The position numbers were made by a program, and so were the translations under genes. Positions 49,548-60,600 of a stretch of 64,000 nucleotides of DNA are shown here, piece after piece; the stretch's first letter is position 1, and each line of letters begins with the position of its first letter. The notes under the pieces were generated by a model. The model had not been told where the DNA came from and did not search any database. It saw only the letters and a program-made list of their open reading frames with translations. Source of the stretch: Kluyvera intermedia (GTDB lineage: Bacteria > Pseudomonadota > Gammaproteobacteria > Enterobacterales > Enterobacteriaceae); NCBI RefSeq assembly GCF_021440345.1, contig NZ_JAKCNS010000011.1:124001-188000 (forward strand). Reading direction: 5' to 3'.

Positions 49548-50822
49548 TCAACCCAGAATAGTGCGCAAATGCGCGGCAACGCCTTCCTGCGTTACGGTTG
49601 ACTGCTCACCAGAGCGCAAATCCTTCACGACAACGGTGGCTTGTTCAACCTCAGATTCACCCAACACCAGGGCAATGCGAGCGCCCCATTTATCAGCACG
49701 TGCAAATTGCTTCTTAAAGTTGCCGCCGCCGTGGTTGGTCATCAGCTTCACGCCCGGTAACGCATCACGAACCTGCTCGGCCAGACGCATTGCTGCTGAC
49801 TGAGTATCAGTGCCTGAAGCGACCAGGTATATATCGACAACAGGATCGGCTTTAAATTCCGGATTAACTGCCTGAACCAACAAAACAAGTCGTTCAAGGC
49901 CCATGGCAAAGCCAACGGCCGGGGTCGCACGACCGCCCAACTGTTCGACCAAACCATCGTAACGGCCGCCCGCACAAACGGTACCCTGCGAGCCGAGGCT
50001 GTTGGTGACCCATTCGAAAACGGTACGGTTATAGTAATCCAGGCCGCGAACCAGGCGCTGGTTAACGGTATAAGCAATACCCGCAGCGTCCAGCTGTGCG
50101 CACAGGCCAGCAAAGTGCTCACGGGAATCGTCATCCAGATAGTCGCCCAGCGCCGGTGCGTCGTTCAGCAGCGCCTGAACATCTGGGTTTTTGGAATCCA
50201 GCACGCGCAGCGGGTTGCTGTACATGCGGCGCTTGCAGTCTTCATCCAGCACTTCAACGTGCTGCTCGAGGAAGGCCACCAGCGCATCGCGGTAGTTTGC
50301 GCGCGCTTCCAGAGAACCGATGGAGTTCAGCTCCAGATTCACGTGTTCAGAAATGCCCAGCGCACGCCACCAGCGCGCGGTCAGCATAATCAGCTCGGCG
50401 TCAATATCCGGCCCCTGCAGGCCAAACACTTCGCAACCCAACTGATGGAACTGGCGGTAGCGCCCTTTCTGCGGACGTTCGTGGCGGAACATCGGCCCGA
50501 TATACCACAAACGCTGCTCCTGATTGTACAGAAGACCATGCTCGATGCCGGCGCGTACGCAGCCCGCAGTACCTTCGGGACGCAGCGTCAGGCTATCGCC
50601 ATTGCGGTCTTCAAAGGTATACATCTCTTTTTCAACCACGTCGGTGACTTCACCGATAGCGCGTTTGAACAACGGGGTCTGCTCTACAATCGGCAAACGA
50701 ATTTCGCTATAACCGTAGCTGCCGAGCACCTGCTTAAGTGTGCCTTCAATGCGCTGCCAGATGGCGGTCTCGCCAGGCAGATAATCGTTCATGCCGCGAA
50801 TGGCTTGAATGTTTTTTGCCAC
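49548..50822 (-). CDS. hisS: Histidyl-tRNA synthetase
   Basis: Class II aminoacyl-tRNA synthetase charging tRNA-His. 424 residues, the E. coli length. Motif 2 ([21 protein letters not shown]) and the His-specific segments [15 protein letters not shown] and AGGRYDGL are present; the C-terminal anticodon domain begins near 330. Follows ispG and precedes yfgM. Confidence 0.98.
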   Translation of the reverse strand: MAKNIQAIRGMNDYLPGETAIWQRIEGTLKQVLGSYGYSEIRLPIVEQTPLFKRAIGEVTDVVEKEMYTFEDRNGDSLTLRPEGTAGCVRAGIEHGLLYNQEQRLWYIGPMFRHERPQKGRYRQFHQLGCEVFGLQGPDIDAELIMLTARWWRALGISEHVNLELNSIGSLEARANYRDALVAFLEQHVEVLDEDCKRRMYSNPLRVLDSKNPDVQALLNDAPALGDYLDDDSREHFAGLCAQLDAAGIAYTVNQRLVRGLDYYNRTVFEWVTNSLGSQGTVCAGGRYDGLVEQLGGRATPAVGFAMGLERLVLLVQAVNPEFKADPVVDIYLVASGTDTQSAAMRLAEQVRDALPGVKLMTNHGGGNFKKQFARADKWGARIALVLGESEVEQATVVVKDLRSGEQSTVTQEGVAAHLRTILG

Positions 50823-50847
50823 GTTAATTCTCTTTATATATAAAAAT

Positions 50848-50908
50848 GAACCCTCAGCACCAGGGTGCCAGCGGGTTCAATCATACACGGGAAGCAAGAC
50901 GCTTCCCA
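50848..50908 (-). terminator. Paired hairpins between ispG and hisS
   Basis: Downstream of the ispG stop, GGGAAGC/GCTTCCC (50889-50907) is followed by a second, nested stem GAACCC…GGGTTC with GCACC/GGTGC inside (50850-50880) and ATTTTTA on the minus strand. This looks like a partial terminator within the operon. Confidence 0.6.
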
Positions 50909-50913
50909 TCTCG

Positions 50914-52032
50914 TTATTTTTCAACCTGCTGAACATCGATACGATTGGCTTCATCCAGAATTGTCGCTTTCGCGCGGATGCGTGCTTCAAGCTGGCTAAT
51001 CATATCGTTGTTGTCGAGGCGATCTTTACGTACGCCGTCTTCGTACAGGCCGCTTTTCTTATTACCGCCGGTAACGCCCAAGGTCGACACCAGCGCTTCG
51101 CCAGGGCCGTTCACCACGCAACCGATAATGGAAACATCCATTGGGGTAATAATATCTTCCAGCCGCTGTTCTAACGCGTTGACCGTACCGATAACGTCAA
51201 ATTCCTGACGTGAACAGGTTGGGCAAGCGATGAAGTTGATCCCGCGCGCACGAATACGCAGCGATTTCAGAATATCAAAACCAACTTTGATCTCTTCAAC
51301 CGGATCCGCCGCCAGCGAAACGCGCAGCGTATCGCCGATCCCTTCGGATAACAGCAAACCAAGACCGATCGCCGATTTAACCGAGCCGCTACGAGCGCCG
51401 CCCGCTTCGGTGATCCCTAAATGCAGAGGCTGATCGATGCGCGATGCCAGCAGGCGATAGGATTCAACCGCCAGGAAAACATCAGACGCCTTCACGCTGA
51501 CTTTGAACTGATCGAAGTTCAGACGATCGAGGTGATCGACATGACGCATGGCCGATTCCAGCAGCGCCTGCGGCGTGGGCTCACCGTATTTTTCCTGCAG
51601 ATCTTTTTCCAGCGACCCGGCGTTAACGCCGATGCGGATAGGAATATTTTTGTCGCGCGCACAGTCAACGACCATGCGAATACGCTCTTCGCTGCCGATG
51701 TTGCCCGGGTTGATGCGCAGGCAATCAACGCCATACTCCGCCACTTTCAGCGCAATACGGTAGTCAAAATGGATATCGGCGACCAGCGGGACATTAACCT
51801 GCTGTTTGATGAGTTTGAAAGCTTCAGCAGCGTCCATGGTGGGAACGGATACGCGAACGATATCCGCACCAACGCGTTCTAACGCTTTGATCTGATTGAC
51901 CGTCGCTTCGACATCCGTCGTACGCGTATTGGTCATCGACTGGACGGCGATAGGAGCCCCATCGCCGATCGGCACGTTCCCAACGTAAATGCGTGTGGAT
52001 TTTCTACGTTGAATAGGAGCCTGATTGTGCAT
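50914..52032 (-). CDS. ispG: 4-hydroxy-3-methylbut-2-enyl diphosphate synthase IspG
   Basis: Iron-sulfur enzyme of the MEP isoprenoid pathway converting MEcPP to HMBPP. 372 residues as in E. coli. Cluster ligands appear as the two Cys of IACPTCSRQ and the Cys of [13 protein letters not shown]-terminal TIM barrel with [14 protein letters not shown]. Follows rodZ by 26 bp. Confidence 0.97.
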   Translation of the reverse strand: MHNQAPIQRRKSTRIYVGNVPIGDGAPIAVQSMTNTRTTDVEATVNQIKALERVGADIVRVSVPTMDAAEAFKLIKQQVNVPLVADIHFDYRIALKVAEYGVDCLRINPGNIGSEERIRMVVDCARDKNIPIRIGVNAGSLEKDLQEKYGEPTPQALLESAMRHVDHLDRLNFDQFKVSVKASDVFLAVESYRLLASRIDQPLHLGITEAGGARSGSVKSAIGLGLLLSEGIGDTLRVSLAADPVEEIKVGFDILKSLRIRARGINFIACPTCSRQEFDVIGTVNALEQRLEDIITPMDVSIIGCVVNGPGEALVSTLGVTGGNKKSGLYEDGVRKDRLDNNDMISQLEARIRAKATILDEANRIDVQQVEK

Positions 52033-52058
52033 GAAAAATCTCCCGCATTACGCGTCTA

Positions 52059-53078
52059 TTATTGTGCCGGTGATTGTTCAGCATTCACCGTCAGGCGCGC
52101 AACCTGGTTAGTTCTGATAAAACGACTCAGGTCGACAGGTTTACCCTGGAATTCGATCTGTACTGCAGCCGGTGCACCAATTTTCAGTTTGTATGGCGCC
52201 TGGCCTGCAAGATTCAGGTTACCACCTTTGCGCTGCAGACCGCTGAACAGTTTTTTGCCCGTTGCATCGGTCACTTCCAGCCAGCAATCGGCGGAGAAGT
52301 TCATCACCAACGCATTAGCGTCAGCAACCGGGGCAGCGGTCTGCGCGGGGTCAGTTGGCAGCGCGCCCGGAGCGGCGGTTTGCGCGGCTGGAGCGGTGGT
52401 TTGTGCAGCTGTTGCGTCAACGTTCGCCTGCGACGGTGCCACAACGGCGTTATTCTGGACAGTATCCGCTGGCGCAGTGGTAGCCGCCGGGGCGGTTTCA
52501 ACCGGCGTCGCTGCGCTGTTGTCAGCGGCAGCCGTCGTATCGGTTGCTGCCGGGGTAGAAGTAGCGTCTGTGCCCGTATTCAGCGGAATATTCTGTGATT
52601 CGCTGCCGCTAGCCTTCAGCTCAACGGAGGATTGATCGGCCATGGTGGTGATCTCTTCCTGCTGCGCTTTATGGTTCTGCCACCACCAGGCTACGGTTAA
52701 ACCGATAACCACGAACAGCACGAGCCAGGTAAAGCTCATCAGCCAGCCATCACGTTTTTTACGACGTTTGCCCAAAGAGAAAGTCTGCATCGGCGCGACT
52801 TTTGCCGCTCTTATCGGTGCCTGCTTTTCCATCATCGGCAGCAGTTCTTCTTCAGGAATATGCACGAGGCGAGCATAGGAACGGATATAACCACGCAAGA
52901 ATGTTGAAGCAAGTTCAGCCGGCGCCTTATCTTCTTCAATATCACGAACGGTGGAAACCTTCAGGCACAAGCGTTCTGCAACGGCTTGCTGACTGAGTCC
53001 GAGTTGTTCACGGGCATTACGCAAACGGACACCCGTAGTTTGTGCTTCTGGTTGGTCGTGGTTGGTTTCAGTATTCAT
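52059..53078 (-). CDS. rodZ: Cytoskeletal protein RodZ
   Basis: Bitopic inner-membrane protein that links MreB to the elongation machinery and keeps rod shape. 339 residues (E. coli 337). N-terminal HTH domain ([32 protein letters not shown]) that binds MreB, a basic juxtamembrane segment ([11 protein letters not shown]), one span near 112-132 ([19 protein letters not shown]), an Ala/Thr/Pro-rich low-complexity linker (about 160-250) and a C-terminal beta domain. First gene before ispG. Confidence 0.95.
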   Translation of the reverse strand: MNTETNHDQPEAQTTGVRLRNAREQLGLSQQAVAERLCLKVSTVRDIEEDKAPAELASTFLRGYIRSYARLVHIPEEELLPMMEKQAPIRAAKVAPMQTFSLGKRRKKRDGWLMSFTWLVLFVVIGLTVAWWWQNHKAQQEEITTMADQSSVELKASGSESQNIPLNTGTDATSTPAATDTTAAADNSAATPVETAPAATTAPADTVQNNAVVAPSQANVDATAAQTTAPAAQTAAPGALPTDPAQTAAPVADANALVMNFSADCWLEVTDATGKKLFSGLQRKGGNLNLAGQAPYKLKIGAPAAVQIEFQGKPVDLSRFIRTNQVARLTVNAEQSPAQ

Positions 53079-53355
53079 TCGCTACAGCTGCTGATTCGTG
53101 AAATTTAAGATTCTGGTGCAAACCGCGTTCACACCGCGAAATATCCGTTCGTGTACAGATAAGGCAGACAGGCTGTCCACGTTTATCCGATGGCAAAGCA
53201 GCGTCAAAAGCCCTATTGGCGCTGTGATGACAACGCTACATACTGCCTCAATACGTGAGGAAACGCACCGTAATTATTAACCAGATCAGTACGTTTCGCC
53301 TAATCCTTAAGCACTTAACTCTGTGTGCGCCATTTCTGACGCACACGACACAGCA

Positions 53356-54522
53356 TTACAGCTCTTTGACCGAGATAGATTCACCCTGCATACGCTTACG
53401 CATTGTACGCTTGGTACGGTCAATAACATCCCCGGCTAACTGACCGCAGGCAGCATCGATATCATCACCACGGGTTTTACGCACGATGGTGGTAAAGCCG
53501 TAGCCCATCAATACTTTACTGAAGCGATCGATGCGGCTGTTAGAGCTACGCCCGTAAGGTGCACCCGGGAACGGGTTCCATGGAATCAGGTTAATCTTGC
53601 ACGGCGTATCTTTCAGCAACTCAGCCAACTCATGCGCATGCTCGGTACCGTCGTTGACGTGATCCAGCATAACGTATTCGATGGTCACGCGGCCCTGGTT
53701 GGCATTGGACTTCGAAATGTAGCCACGTACGGATTCCAGGAAGGTCGCGATATTGTATTTCTTGTTGATCGGCACGATTTCATCACGAATCGCATCGTTC
53801 GGCGCGTGCAGAGAAATAGCCAGCGCAACGTCAATCATATCGCCCAGTTTATCCAGCGCTGGCACAACGCCTGAAGTCGACAGGGTTACGCGGCGTTTGG
53901 AGAGACCGAAACCGAAGTCATCCAGCATGATTTCCATCGCGGGAACCACGTTCGTCATGTTCAGCAGCGGCTCCCCCATGCCCATCATGACCACGTTGGT
54001 GATAGGACGTACACCGGTGGCTTTGACCGCGCCAACGATTTTCGCCGCGCGCCACACCTGGCCGATGATTTCGGAAACGCGCAGGTTACGGTTAAAGCCC
54101 TGCTGCGCCGTAGAGCAGAATTTACACTCTAATGCACAACCAACCTGTGAAGATACGCACAGGGTCGCGCGATCGTCTTCCGGGATATACACGGTTTCAA
54201 CGCGCTGATCGCCTACGGCAATCGCCCATTTGATGGTGCCATCGGAGGAACGCTGTTCTTCCACCACTTCAGGTGCGCGAATCTCTGCAACTTGCTTCAG
54301 CTTGTTACGCAGAACCTTGTTGATATCGGTCATATCATCAAAGTCATCGCTGCAATAGTGATACATCCACTTCATCACCTGATCGGCACGGAAGGGTTTT
54401 TCGCCTAAGTCTTTAAAAAACTCGCGCATCTGCTGACGGTTAAGATCCAGCAGGTTAATTTTTCCATCTTTATTGGGAACCGCCGGGATGGCGCTCTCAG
54501 GCGTGACAATTTGTTCAGACAT
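53356..54522 (-). CDS. rlmN: 23S rRNA A2503/tRNA A37 methyltransferase RlmN
   Basis: Radical-SAM enzyme that methylates C2 of A2503 in 23S rRNA and A37 in some tRNAs. 388 residues (E. coli 384; the difference is a short N-terminal insertion). The cluster motif CALECKFC (CxxxCxxC) is present, with the methyl-carrying Cys near the C-terminus in [13 protein letters not shown]. The gap to rodZ (277 bp) has no gene; a GTGTGCG/CGCACAC hairpin lies at 53323-53346 after the stop. Confidence 0.97.
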   Translation of the reverse strand: MSEQIVTPESAIPAVPNKDGKINLLDLNRQQMREFFKDLGEKPFRADQVMKWMYHYCSDDFDDMTDINKVLRNKLKQVAEIRAPEVVEEQRSSDGTIKWAIAVGDQRVETVYIPEDDRATLCVSSQVGCALECKFCSTAQQGFNRNLRVSEIIGQVWRAAKIVGAVKATGVRPITNVVMMGMGEPLLNMTNVVPAMEIMLDDFGFGLSKRRVTLSTSGVVPALDKLGDMIDVALAISLHAPNDAIRDEIVPINKKYNIATFLESVRGYISKSNANQGRVTIEYVMLDHVNDGTEHAHELAELLKDTPCKINLIPWNPFPGAPYGRSSNSRIDRFSKVLMGYGFTTIVRKTRGDDIDAACGQLAGDVIDRTKRTMRKRMQGESISVKEL

Positions 54523-54576
54523 TTTCTATTCCGGCCTCGTTGTTACACGTTATGGCCCCTGGAGGGTGAATGATAA

Positions 54577-54622
54577 AAAGAAGCGCCCCAGGAAAGCGGT
54601 CTGCTCGTCCGGGGGCGCTGCA
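54577..54622 (-). terminator. ndk terminator
   Basis: AGCGCCCC pairs with GGGGCGCT around a 22-nt arm, followed on the minus strand by TTCTTTTTATC. Confidence 0.82.
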
Positions 54623-54692
54623 TTGTACAAATTCTGGCGCATGGATGCCACGTCTGCACGCGGCAATCGCTAAATAAAGTGTAAACGTGCCC

Positions 54693-55124
54693 TTAGCGGG
54701 TACGTGGGCACACTTCACCTTCTGCGAAGAAGAACGCGATTTCGCGAGCGGCGGATTCAACGGAGTCAGAGCCGTGGGTGCCGTTCTCGGTGAAGCTGTC
54801 CGCGTAGTCAGCACGCAGGGTGCCTGCCAGCGCGTTGTCTGGGTTGGTCGCACCCAGCAGATCGCGGTGGCGCTGAACGGCGTTTTCGCCTTCCAGTACG
54901 GAAACCACGATTGGGCCGGAAGTCATGAACTCAACCAGACCGTCGAAGAATGGACGACCGTCGTGCTCAGCGTAGAAACCGCGAGCCTGTTCAACGGTCA
55001 GGTGCAGCATTTTGGTGCCGACGATTTTGAACCCTGCTGCTTCAAAGCGAGCAAAGATGCTACCAATAACGTTTTTTGCCACCGCGTTTGGCTTGATGAT
55101 GGAAAAAGTACGTTCAATTGCCAT
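54693..55124 (-). CDS. ndk: Nucleoside diphosphate kinase
   Basis: Transfers gamma phosphate between nucleoside triphosphates and diphosphates. 143 residues as in E. coli. The NDK signature with the phospho-His is [13 protein letters not shown]-terminus [15 protein letters not shown] is typical. A promoter with perfect TATAAT (minus strand 55190-55195) lies about 60 bp upstream. Monocistronic with its own terminator. Confidence 0.98.
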   Translation of the reverse strand: MAIERTFSIIKPNAVAKNVIGSIFARFEAAGFKIVGTKMLHLTVEQARGFYAEHDGRPFFDGLVEFMTSGPIVVSVLEGENAVQRHRDLLGATNPDNALAGTLRADYADSFTENGTHGSDSVESAAREIAFFFAEGEVCPRTR

Positions 55125-55189
55125 GATTACCTCTAATAATAAAATTTGTTCTGTTGTCGTGCATACAGCGGCTGTATGACCTGGCGCGG

Positions 55190-55195
55190 ATTATA
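55190..55195 (-). promoter_or_regulatory. ndk -10 hexamer
   Basis: TATAAT on the minus strand in the gap between pbpC and ndk, predicted start near 55183. Confidence 0.65.
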
Positions 55196-55371
55196 ATGAC
55201 CCGTTGCCCCCTTGCCTATGGATGAAGGTAACATTTTTTTAAAATAAAACACTTTTAAGCAACACATTGTGTAACAAATTCCCGTTCATCCTCGTACGTA
55301 TCACAATGTCCGTTGGCATGATGTTTGCCCCGTACCCCGTCGCTATCTCTGACGCTACCCGTCAATGTGGC

Positions 55372-57690
55372 TTACTGCAAAGTGAAATTCACCACCGCCA
55401 TCTGCCCAACATCATCCATCACGACCAGTTGATAGCGACCCGCGTTATTCAGTGACAGCGCCAGATTATTCCCCGCGCTATTCTGCGGCTCACCGTTCAT
55501 AAACCACCAGCGTCGCCCTTCCCCTCCGCTTGCCTGCAGCAGCACGGTTGCGCTGGCTTCGCCCGGCAAACGGCGGATCACCGCGTCTTCGCGGATCCCG
55601 GTAAGCATCAGCGGTGCGGCATTCTGCAGCTGCCGGGGCGGGCACACTGCCGAAGCGGCAGGCAGGCGCATAGCCCGACGCTCTCCGACGGGTACCCAGG
55701 GTTCCAGCGGCAGCGGCCAGACATCCATACTGACTTCCCGCGCATCCGGGCAGTCTGCCGCCACCCGCAGGCCTGACTTATCCAGCCACAGCGGGAAATG
55801 AATGCCCTGCACGCCCTCTTGCCCCGGCAGCAGCAGCGTCGGCGGCAGGCCGTTGTCCAGCACCCAGGTCGACAAACGACGACGGCAGTTGCTATCGCCC
55901 GCTGGCAGCGGTTGGCCACCGGGCCAGCAAATCTCCGCCGCACTCACCGATGCGGGGCGCGGGTCGCGTTCTTCAGTCCGGCGTGTAGCGCCCGAAAGCA
56001 GCAGATTACTCACCTGGTTTAGCAGAGGTATCGCGCTGGCAAAACCAAACTGCCCGGCCACCGGCGTGCCGTCAGGCCTGCCGGTCCAGATACCGATACT
56101 GTAGCGGGCATTGACGCCAATCGCCCACGCATCGCGGTAGCCGTAGCTGGTGCCGGTTTTCCACGCCAGCGGCACCACCTGCGGTAGCGAGTCGTCCGGC
56201 AGCGGCTGCGCTTCCCCGGCCAGTATCCGGCGGATTATCCACGCGGAACCCGGTGAAAGCAGCGGGCGTTCCACCAGCGGATCGCGTGCCAGCATCCGCA
56301 ATTTGCCGACCTTCCCATGGCGGGCGAGCGCACTATAGGCGGCGGTAATATCCGCCAGTCGTGCACCGGCACCGCCGAGGATCAACGATAAATTAGGTTC
56401 AGCCCCCGCGGGTAATATCAGCGGCAAACCGGCATTACGCAAACGCGCAGCAAACTGTTTCGGGCCGTAGGCATCAAGAACCTGTACCGCGGGCAGGTTG
56501 AGCGAACGCACCAGTGCTTCGCTCATGCTCACCGGGCCGTGAAAGCCGCTATCAAAGTTACCGGGCCGATAGTCGCCGACCTTTCTCGGCACGTCCTGCA
56601 GCAGCGATGCCGGATGGATCAGCGCATTATCAAGCGCCATGCCGTATAAAAACGGCTTCAACACCGATCCCGGCGAACGGATTGCGGTAACCATATCCAC
56701 GTGACCAAACCGGCTGTCGTCCGCAATATCCGCCGACCCAACCCAGCCACGCACTTTCATATCACGGTTATCCACCACCACCATTGCCAGCGAGCTGCGC
56801 GGCGGCAGGCGTGATTTCCAGCTCATCGCCAGCTCTTCCAGCTGACGCTGAAGCCCGGCATCCAGGGTGGTCACCACTTTCTCGTCCCGGCTGCGCGCCA
56901 ACATCTGTCGCGAGAACAGCGGTGCCAGCTGCGGCATTTGCCGGGGGAATAACCAGACGGCCTCTTCTTTAGCCTCGTTCACTACCTTTGCCGGCCACAC
57001 CTGCTGGGTGAGCATGCGGTCGAGCACTTTATTGCGCGCCTTCTGCGCGCGCTGCGGCCAACGGTCCGGGCGTAAACGGCTGGGCGCCTGCGGCAATACC
57101 GCCAACAGCGCGGCATCAGCGTAGCTAAGCTGGGCCGGTGGTTTGCCAAGATAAGCCCAACTGGCAGCACCAATTCCCTGCAGCGTGCCGCCAAACGGTG
57201 CACGGTTGAGATAGAGAGTGAGAATATCGCGCTTGGAAAGATGCCATTCAAGCTGGAAGGCGCGCCATAGCTGGCGCACTTTGCCACCGAAGGTACGGGA
57301 ATGCGGATCGAGCAGACGCGCTACCTGCATAGTAATCGTACTGCCGCCGGAGACTACCCGGCCAGCGGTCAGATCCTGCCAGCCCGCGCGGACAATTGAG
57401 AACGGATTCACGCCGGGATGATCCCAGAACCAGCGATCCTCGTACTGGATCAGCGCCTCCAGGTAGCGGGGAGAGACCTCCTCAATGGTAACCGGATAAC
57501 GCCAGATTCCCTCGCTGTCCGCAAAGCGCCACAGCGGACTACCGTCCTCGGCGACCACCACGCGTGCGGGTGTCACTTCGTGCAGCGGCAGCGGCCACAG
57601 CCTGTCCGCCAGCACAATGCTGGCGACCAAAATCACCACCGCAGCGGCCAGCCAGCGCCAGCCGCGGTGTTTAAAGCAGCCAAGACGCAT
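55372..57690 (-). CDS. pbpC: Penicillin-binding protein 1C
   Basis: Bifunctional class A penicillin-binding protein, 772 residues (E. coli 770). Membrane anchor at 12-28; glycosyltransferase domain with catalytic Glu84 in QYEDRWFW and GGSTITMQVARLL; transpeptidase domain with the SxxK motif at Ser342-Lys345 (SPGSVLKPF) and the KTGT motif in AWKTGTSYGYRDAW; C-terminal BiPBP_C-type domain. One base separates its ATG from the yfhM stop, so the two form an operon. Confidence 0.96.
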   Translation of the reverse strand: MRLGCFKHRGWRWLAAAVVILVASIVLADRLWPLPLHEVTPARVVVAEDGSPLWRFADSEGIWRYPVTIEEVSPRYLEALIQYEDRWFWDHPGVNPFSIVRAGWQDLTAGRVVSGGSTITMQVARLLDPHSRTFGGKVRQLWRAFQLEWHLSKRDILTLYLNRAPFGGTLQGIGAASWAYLGKPPAQLSYADAALLAVLPQAPSRLRPDRWPQRAQKARNKVLDRMLTQQVWPAKVVNEAKEEAVWLFPRQMPQLAPLFSRQMLARSRDEKVVTTLDAGLQRQLEELAMSWKSRLPPRSSLAMVVVDNRDMKVRGWVGSADIADDSRFGHVDMVTAIRSPGSVLKPFLYGMALDNALIHPASLLQDVPRKVGDYRPGNFDSGFHGPVSMSEALVRSLNLPAVQVLDAYGPKQFAARLRNAGLPLILPAGAEPNLSLILGGAGARLADITAAYSALARHGKVGKLRMLARDPLVERPLLSPGSAWIIRRILAGEAQPLPDDSLPQVVPLAWKTGTSYGYRDAWAIGVNARYSIGIWTGRPDGTPVAGQFGFASAIPLLNQVSNLLLSGATRRTEERDPRPASVSAAEICWPGGQPLPAGDSNCRRRLSTWVLDNGLPPTLLLPGQEGVQGIHFPLWLDKSGLRVAADCPDAREVSMDVWPLPLEPWVPVGERRAMRLPAASAVCPPRQLQNAAPLMLTGIREDAVIRRLPGEASATVLLQASGGEGRRWWFMNGEPQNSAGNNLALSLNNAGRYQLVVMDDVGQMAVVNFTLQ

Positions 57691-57691
57691 C

Positions 57692-60600
57692 TTACGGAAC
57701 GACGATCAGCATATCGTCAGCCGCACCCGTTGCGCGCCAGCCAGGAACATACATCGATTCAACCAGCGACGGTGGGACGTGGTAAGTGCCCGGCATCACC
57801 GCGCGCGCCAGATACACCAGCGTGACCGGCTGATTGGCGTTAACCGCCACCGCCGCCACGAAGCGATCATCGCGGAACTCCATATGCTGGATATCCGCCT
57901 GCTGCATCTGATTGAGCCACTCCTGTACCGCCGTGCCATTGTCCTGCAAATTGGCGCTGCTGTTGGCCAGGTTTTGGTTTTCCAGCTCGAGGCCCGCCGG
58001 CAGCATGTCGACGACCAGCGCATCCGGCACGTTCTGGCCGGCTTTCACCTCCAGCTTCACTAGCACCAAATCACCGCTGCGCAGCGAGGAGAGCGATTTG
58101 CTCTGCCCATCGGTGCCGAAGAACTGACGCTCAATATGCAAAACGTTGCTCGCCGCCGCAGGGGCGCTGTTCGGATAACCGCTGCTGTCGAGGCGCAGCC
58201 ACAATGGCTGTTCACCTTTGTTGGTCACTTGCAGCACCGAAAGTTGATCCGCATCCAGATTACGCGTCAGGGATTTGTCGCCCTGCAGAGGCTGCGTTTC
58301 CAGCGACGTCTGCGCCTGCCAGTTACCCGGCAGACTTAGCAGCCCTTTGGCGGCCAGGAACAGCGCATTGTTTTCCTGCGTCGACAGCCAGCGTTCGCCA
58401 AACGCCTCTTCAGAGAGGGTTTGCAGCAGCGTGTTTTGTGCGTCCGGCAGCAGTTTATTCTCTTCCAGCAGGGAGAGCATCAGCGCATTGTCACGCAGTT
58501 GGCTGCCGTAGTCCGCCAGCCAGCGCGGCTGTTCGGAACGTTTGGTGGTCAACGCCAGCTGCACGGCCTGCTGGCTGCGTGGAGCATCGCCCATGGCTTT
58601 GAGGGCGATACCGAGCTGCATCAGCGGCAGGCCGGAACGCACCTGCTCGCGGCGTTCCCACAGCTCACGCAGTGCGCCAAGCGGCGCTTTTTGCTGCCGG
58701 GCCAGCACCAGTCCCGCGTATGCCTGAATGGCGAAACGGCTGGCCGCGGTGTCGTCGGTATAGCGAATGCTCATCAGCCCCGGCTCCTGAAGGTAACGCA
58801 GCATACGATTGTTGCCTTTGTTAATCGCTTCGGCCGGCACGCTGTAACCCTGCTCACCCGCGCGCACCAGGAAGTCCATGGCGTAGGCAGTCAGCCAATA
58901 CTCTTCCGGGCCGTCTTTATCCCACAGACCAAAACCGCCGTTATCCTTCTGCATTTGCAGCAGGCGCGAAATGCCGATATCTACCGCTGCGCGGCGCTTA
59001 TCGTCGCTGTCACCGACGATGCCCAAGGTTTTCAGCTGTTCGGCATTGGTATAAAGCTGCGGGAAGAGTCCGCTGGCGGTCTGTTCAAGACAACCGTAAG
59101 GATAGGCTTTCAATTCACGGATATAGCGCGCCAGGTTGAGCGGCGGTTTGCCGCTTAATAGAAGCTGCCCCTGTAACGTGGCCGGTGAAAATGCCGCATT
59201 CTGGTTAGCCGGGAGGTTCCAGCTCTGCCCCGGCTGCAGCACCGCGCCAAGGCTCACCGTCTGAGCTGGGAAGGCAGGCCGGACGCCAATTTTCCACTGT
59301 TTATGCAAATCCGCTAGCGTTTCGCCCGGCAGATTAACACCCGAAACGGTCACGCTGACATCCCCCTCGCCATAACCCTCACCCGCGCTAACCGGAACAA
59401 ACAGGGTACTGCGTACGCCTGGCTCCAGTTTCAGTGGCGACGGCTGAGCGCCGTTTAACTGCATCAGGCCGCTGGCGGCAACTTGCACCGTCAGGGTCTG
59501 CGGCTGGTCGGTCAGGTTGGTGACATCGAGCGTCAGGCGTGCGCTGTCACCGCTGGCCATAAAGCGAGGCGTATTCAGCTCGGCGACGACCGGCGCTGCT
59601 ACCACAACTTTGTCTTCGCTGCTGCCGAAATCTTCCGTCGTCCACGCCTGTGCCATCACCCGCAGCTCGCCGTTAAAATCACCAATCGGCATCGTAATCG
59701 TGCCTTCCCCGTTGTCGTCCAGCGTTACCGGCTGCGCCTGCTGGGCGATAATAGTGACGTGGTTGACCGGCGGTTTGCCACCGCGGTTAAGCTCATCGCC
59801 ATCACCGCCGAAGCGCAGGCTGGCAAGACGCCCCTCGCCTTCAATCACCTGGCCATAAATGTCATAGATATCTGCGCCGTAACGTTTCTGGCCAAAGAAG
59901 GCCTGCCACGGATCCGGGGTGGTGTAATCGGTAATATTGAGCACTCCGCTGTCAACCGCCGATAGCAGAACGTTCACTCGTTTCGGTGCCGCGCCGTCTT
60001 TGCGATTGACCTTCACTTTGACGGTCAGCGGCTGGTTCGGACGCATTTTCTGTGGCGCATCAAGAGCGACATTCAGCCGACGCTGTTCATCGCCCAGCGG
60101 CAGATGCAGTACCCCCACGGCCCGCTTCGGCGTCGCGGAACGGGATTTATCCCCCGGACGCACCACCAGCGTGCTCAGATAGAGGTCGTGACGGTTCCAG
60201 CTTTTATCCACCGGAATGGTCAGATCCAGCCCTTTTTCCGGGACGTCAATTTCCTGCCACCACAGCGGCCCGTCGCTGGACTCCACCATGGCATAACCTT
60301 TCCCTGCCGCCGGGGCGGCAACGTGCAGCTTGATGGTATCGCCCGGCTGGTAGTTCGGTTTATCCAGTTTCAGCGTCACGCTGTCGGGACGCGCGGCGCC
60401 GCTGCCGTCGCTGTTATCCTGCCAGCTGTAGCCCGCCCAGAAGCGCACGCTGCTGACCGCATCGTTCGGCGCTTTCACCTCCAGACGATAGGCGCCCCAC
60501 TCCACCGGGAAGCTGACCTTTCCGGTTTCATCGGTTTTCAGATCCAGCGTTTCTTCACCTTCCACCAGATCTTTTTGATCAAAGCGAGACTGCCAGCCAT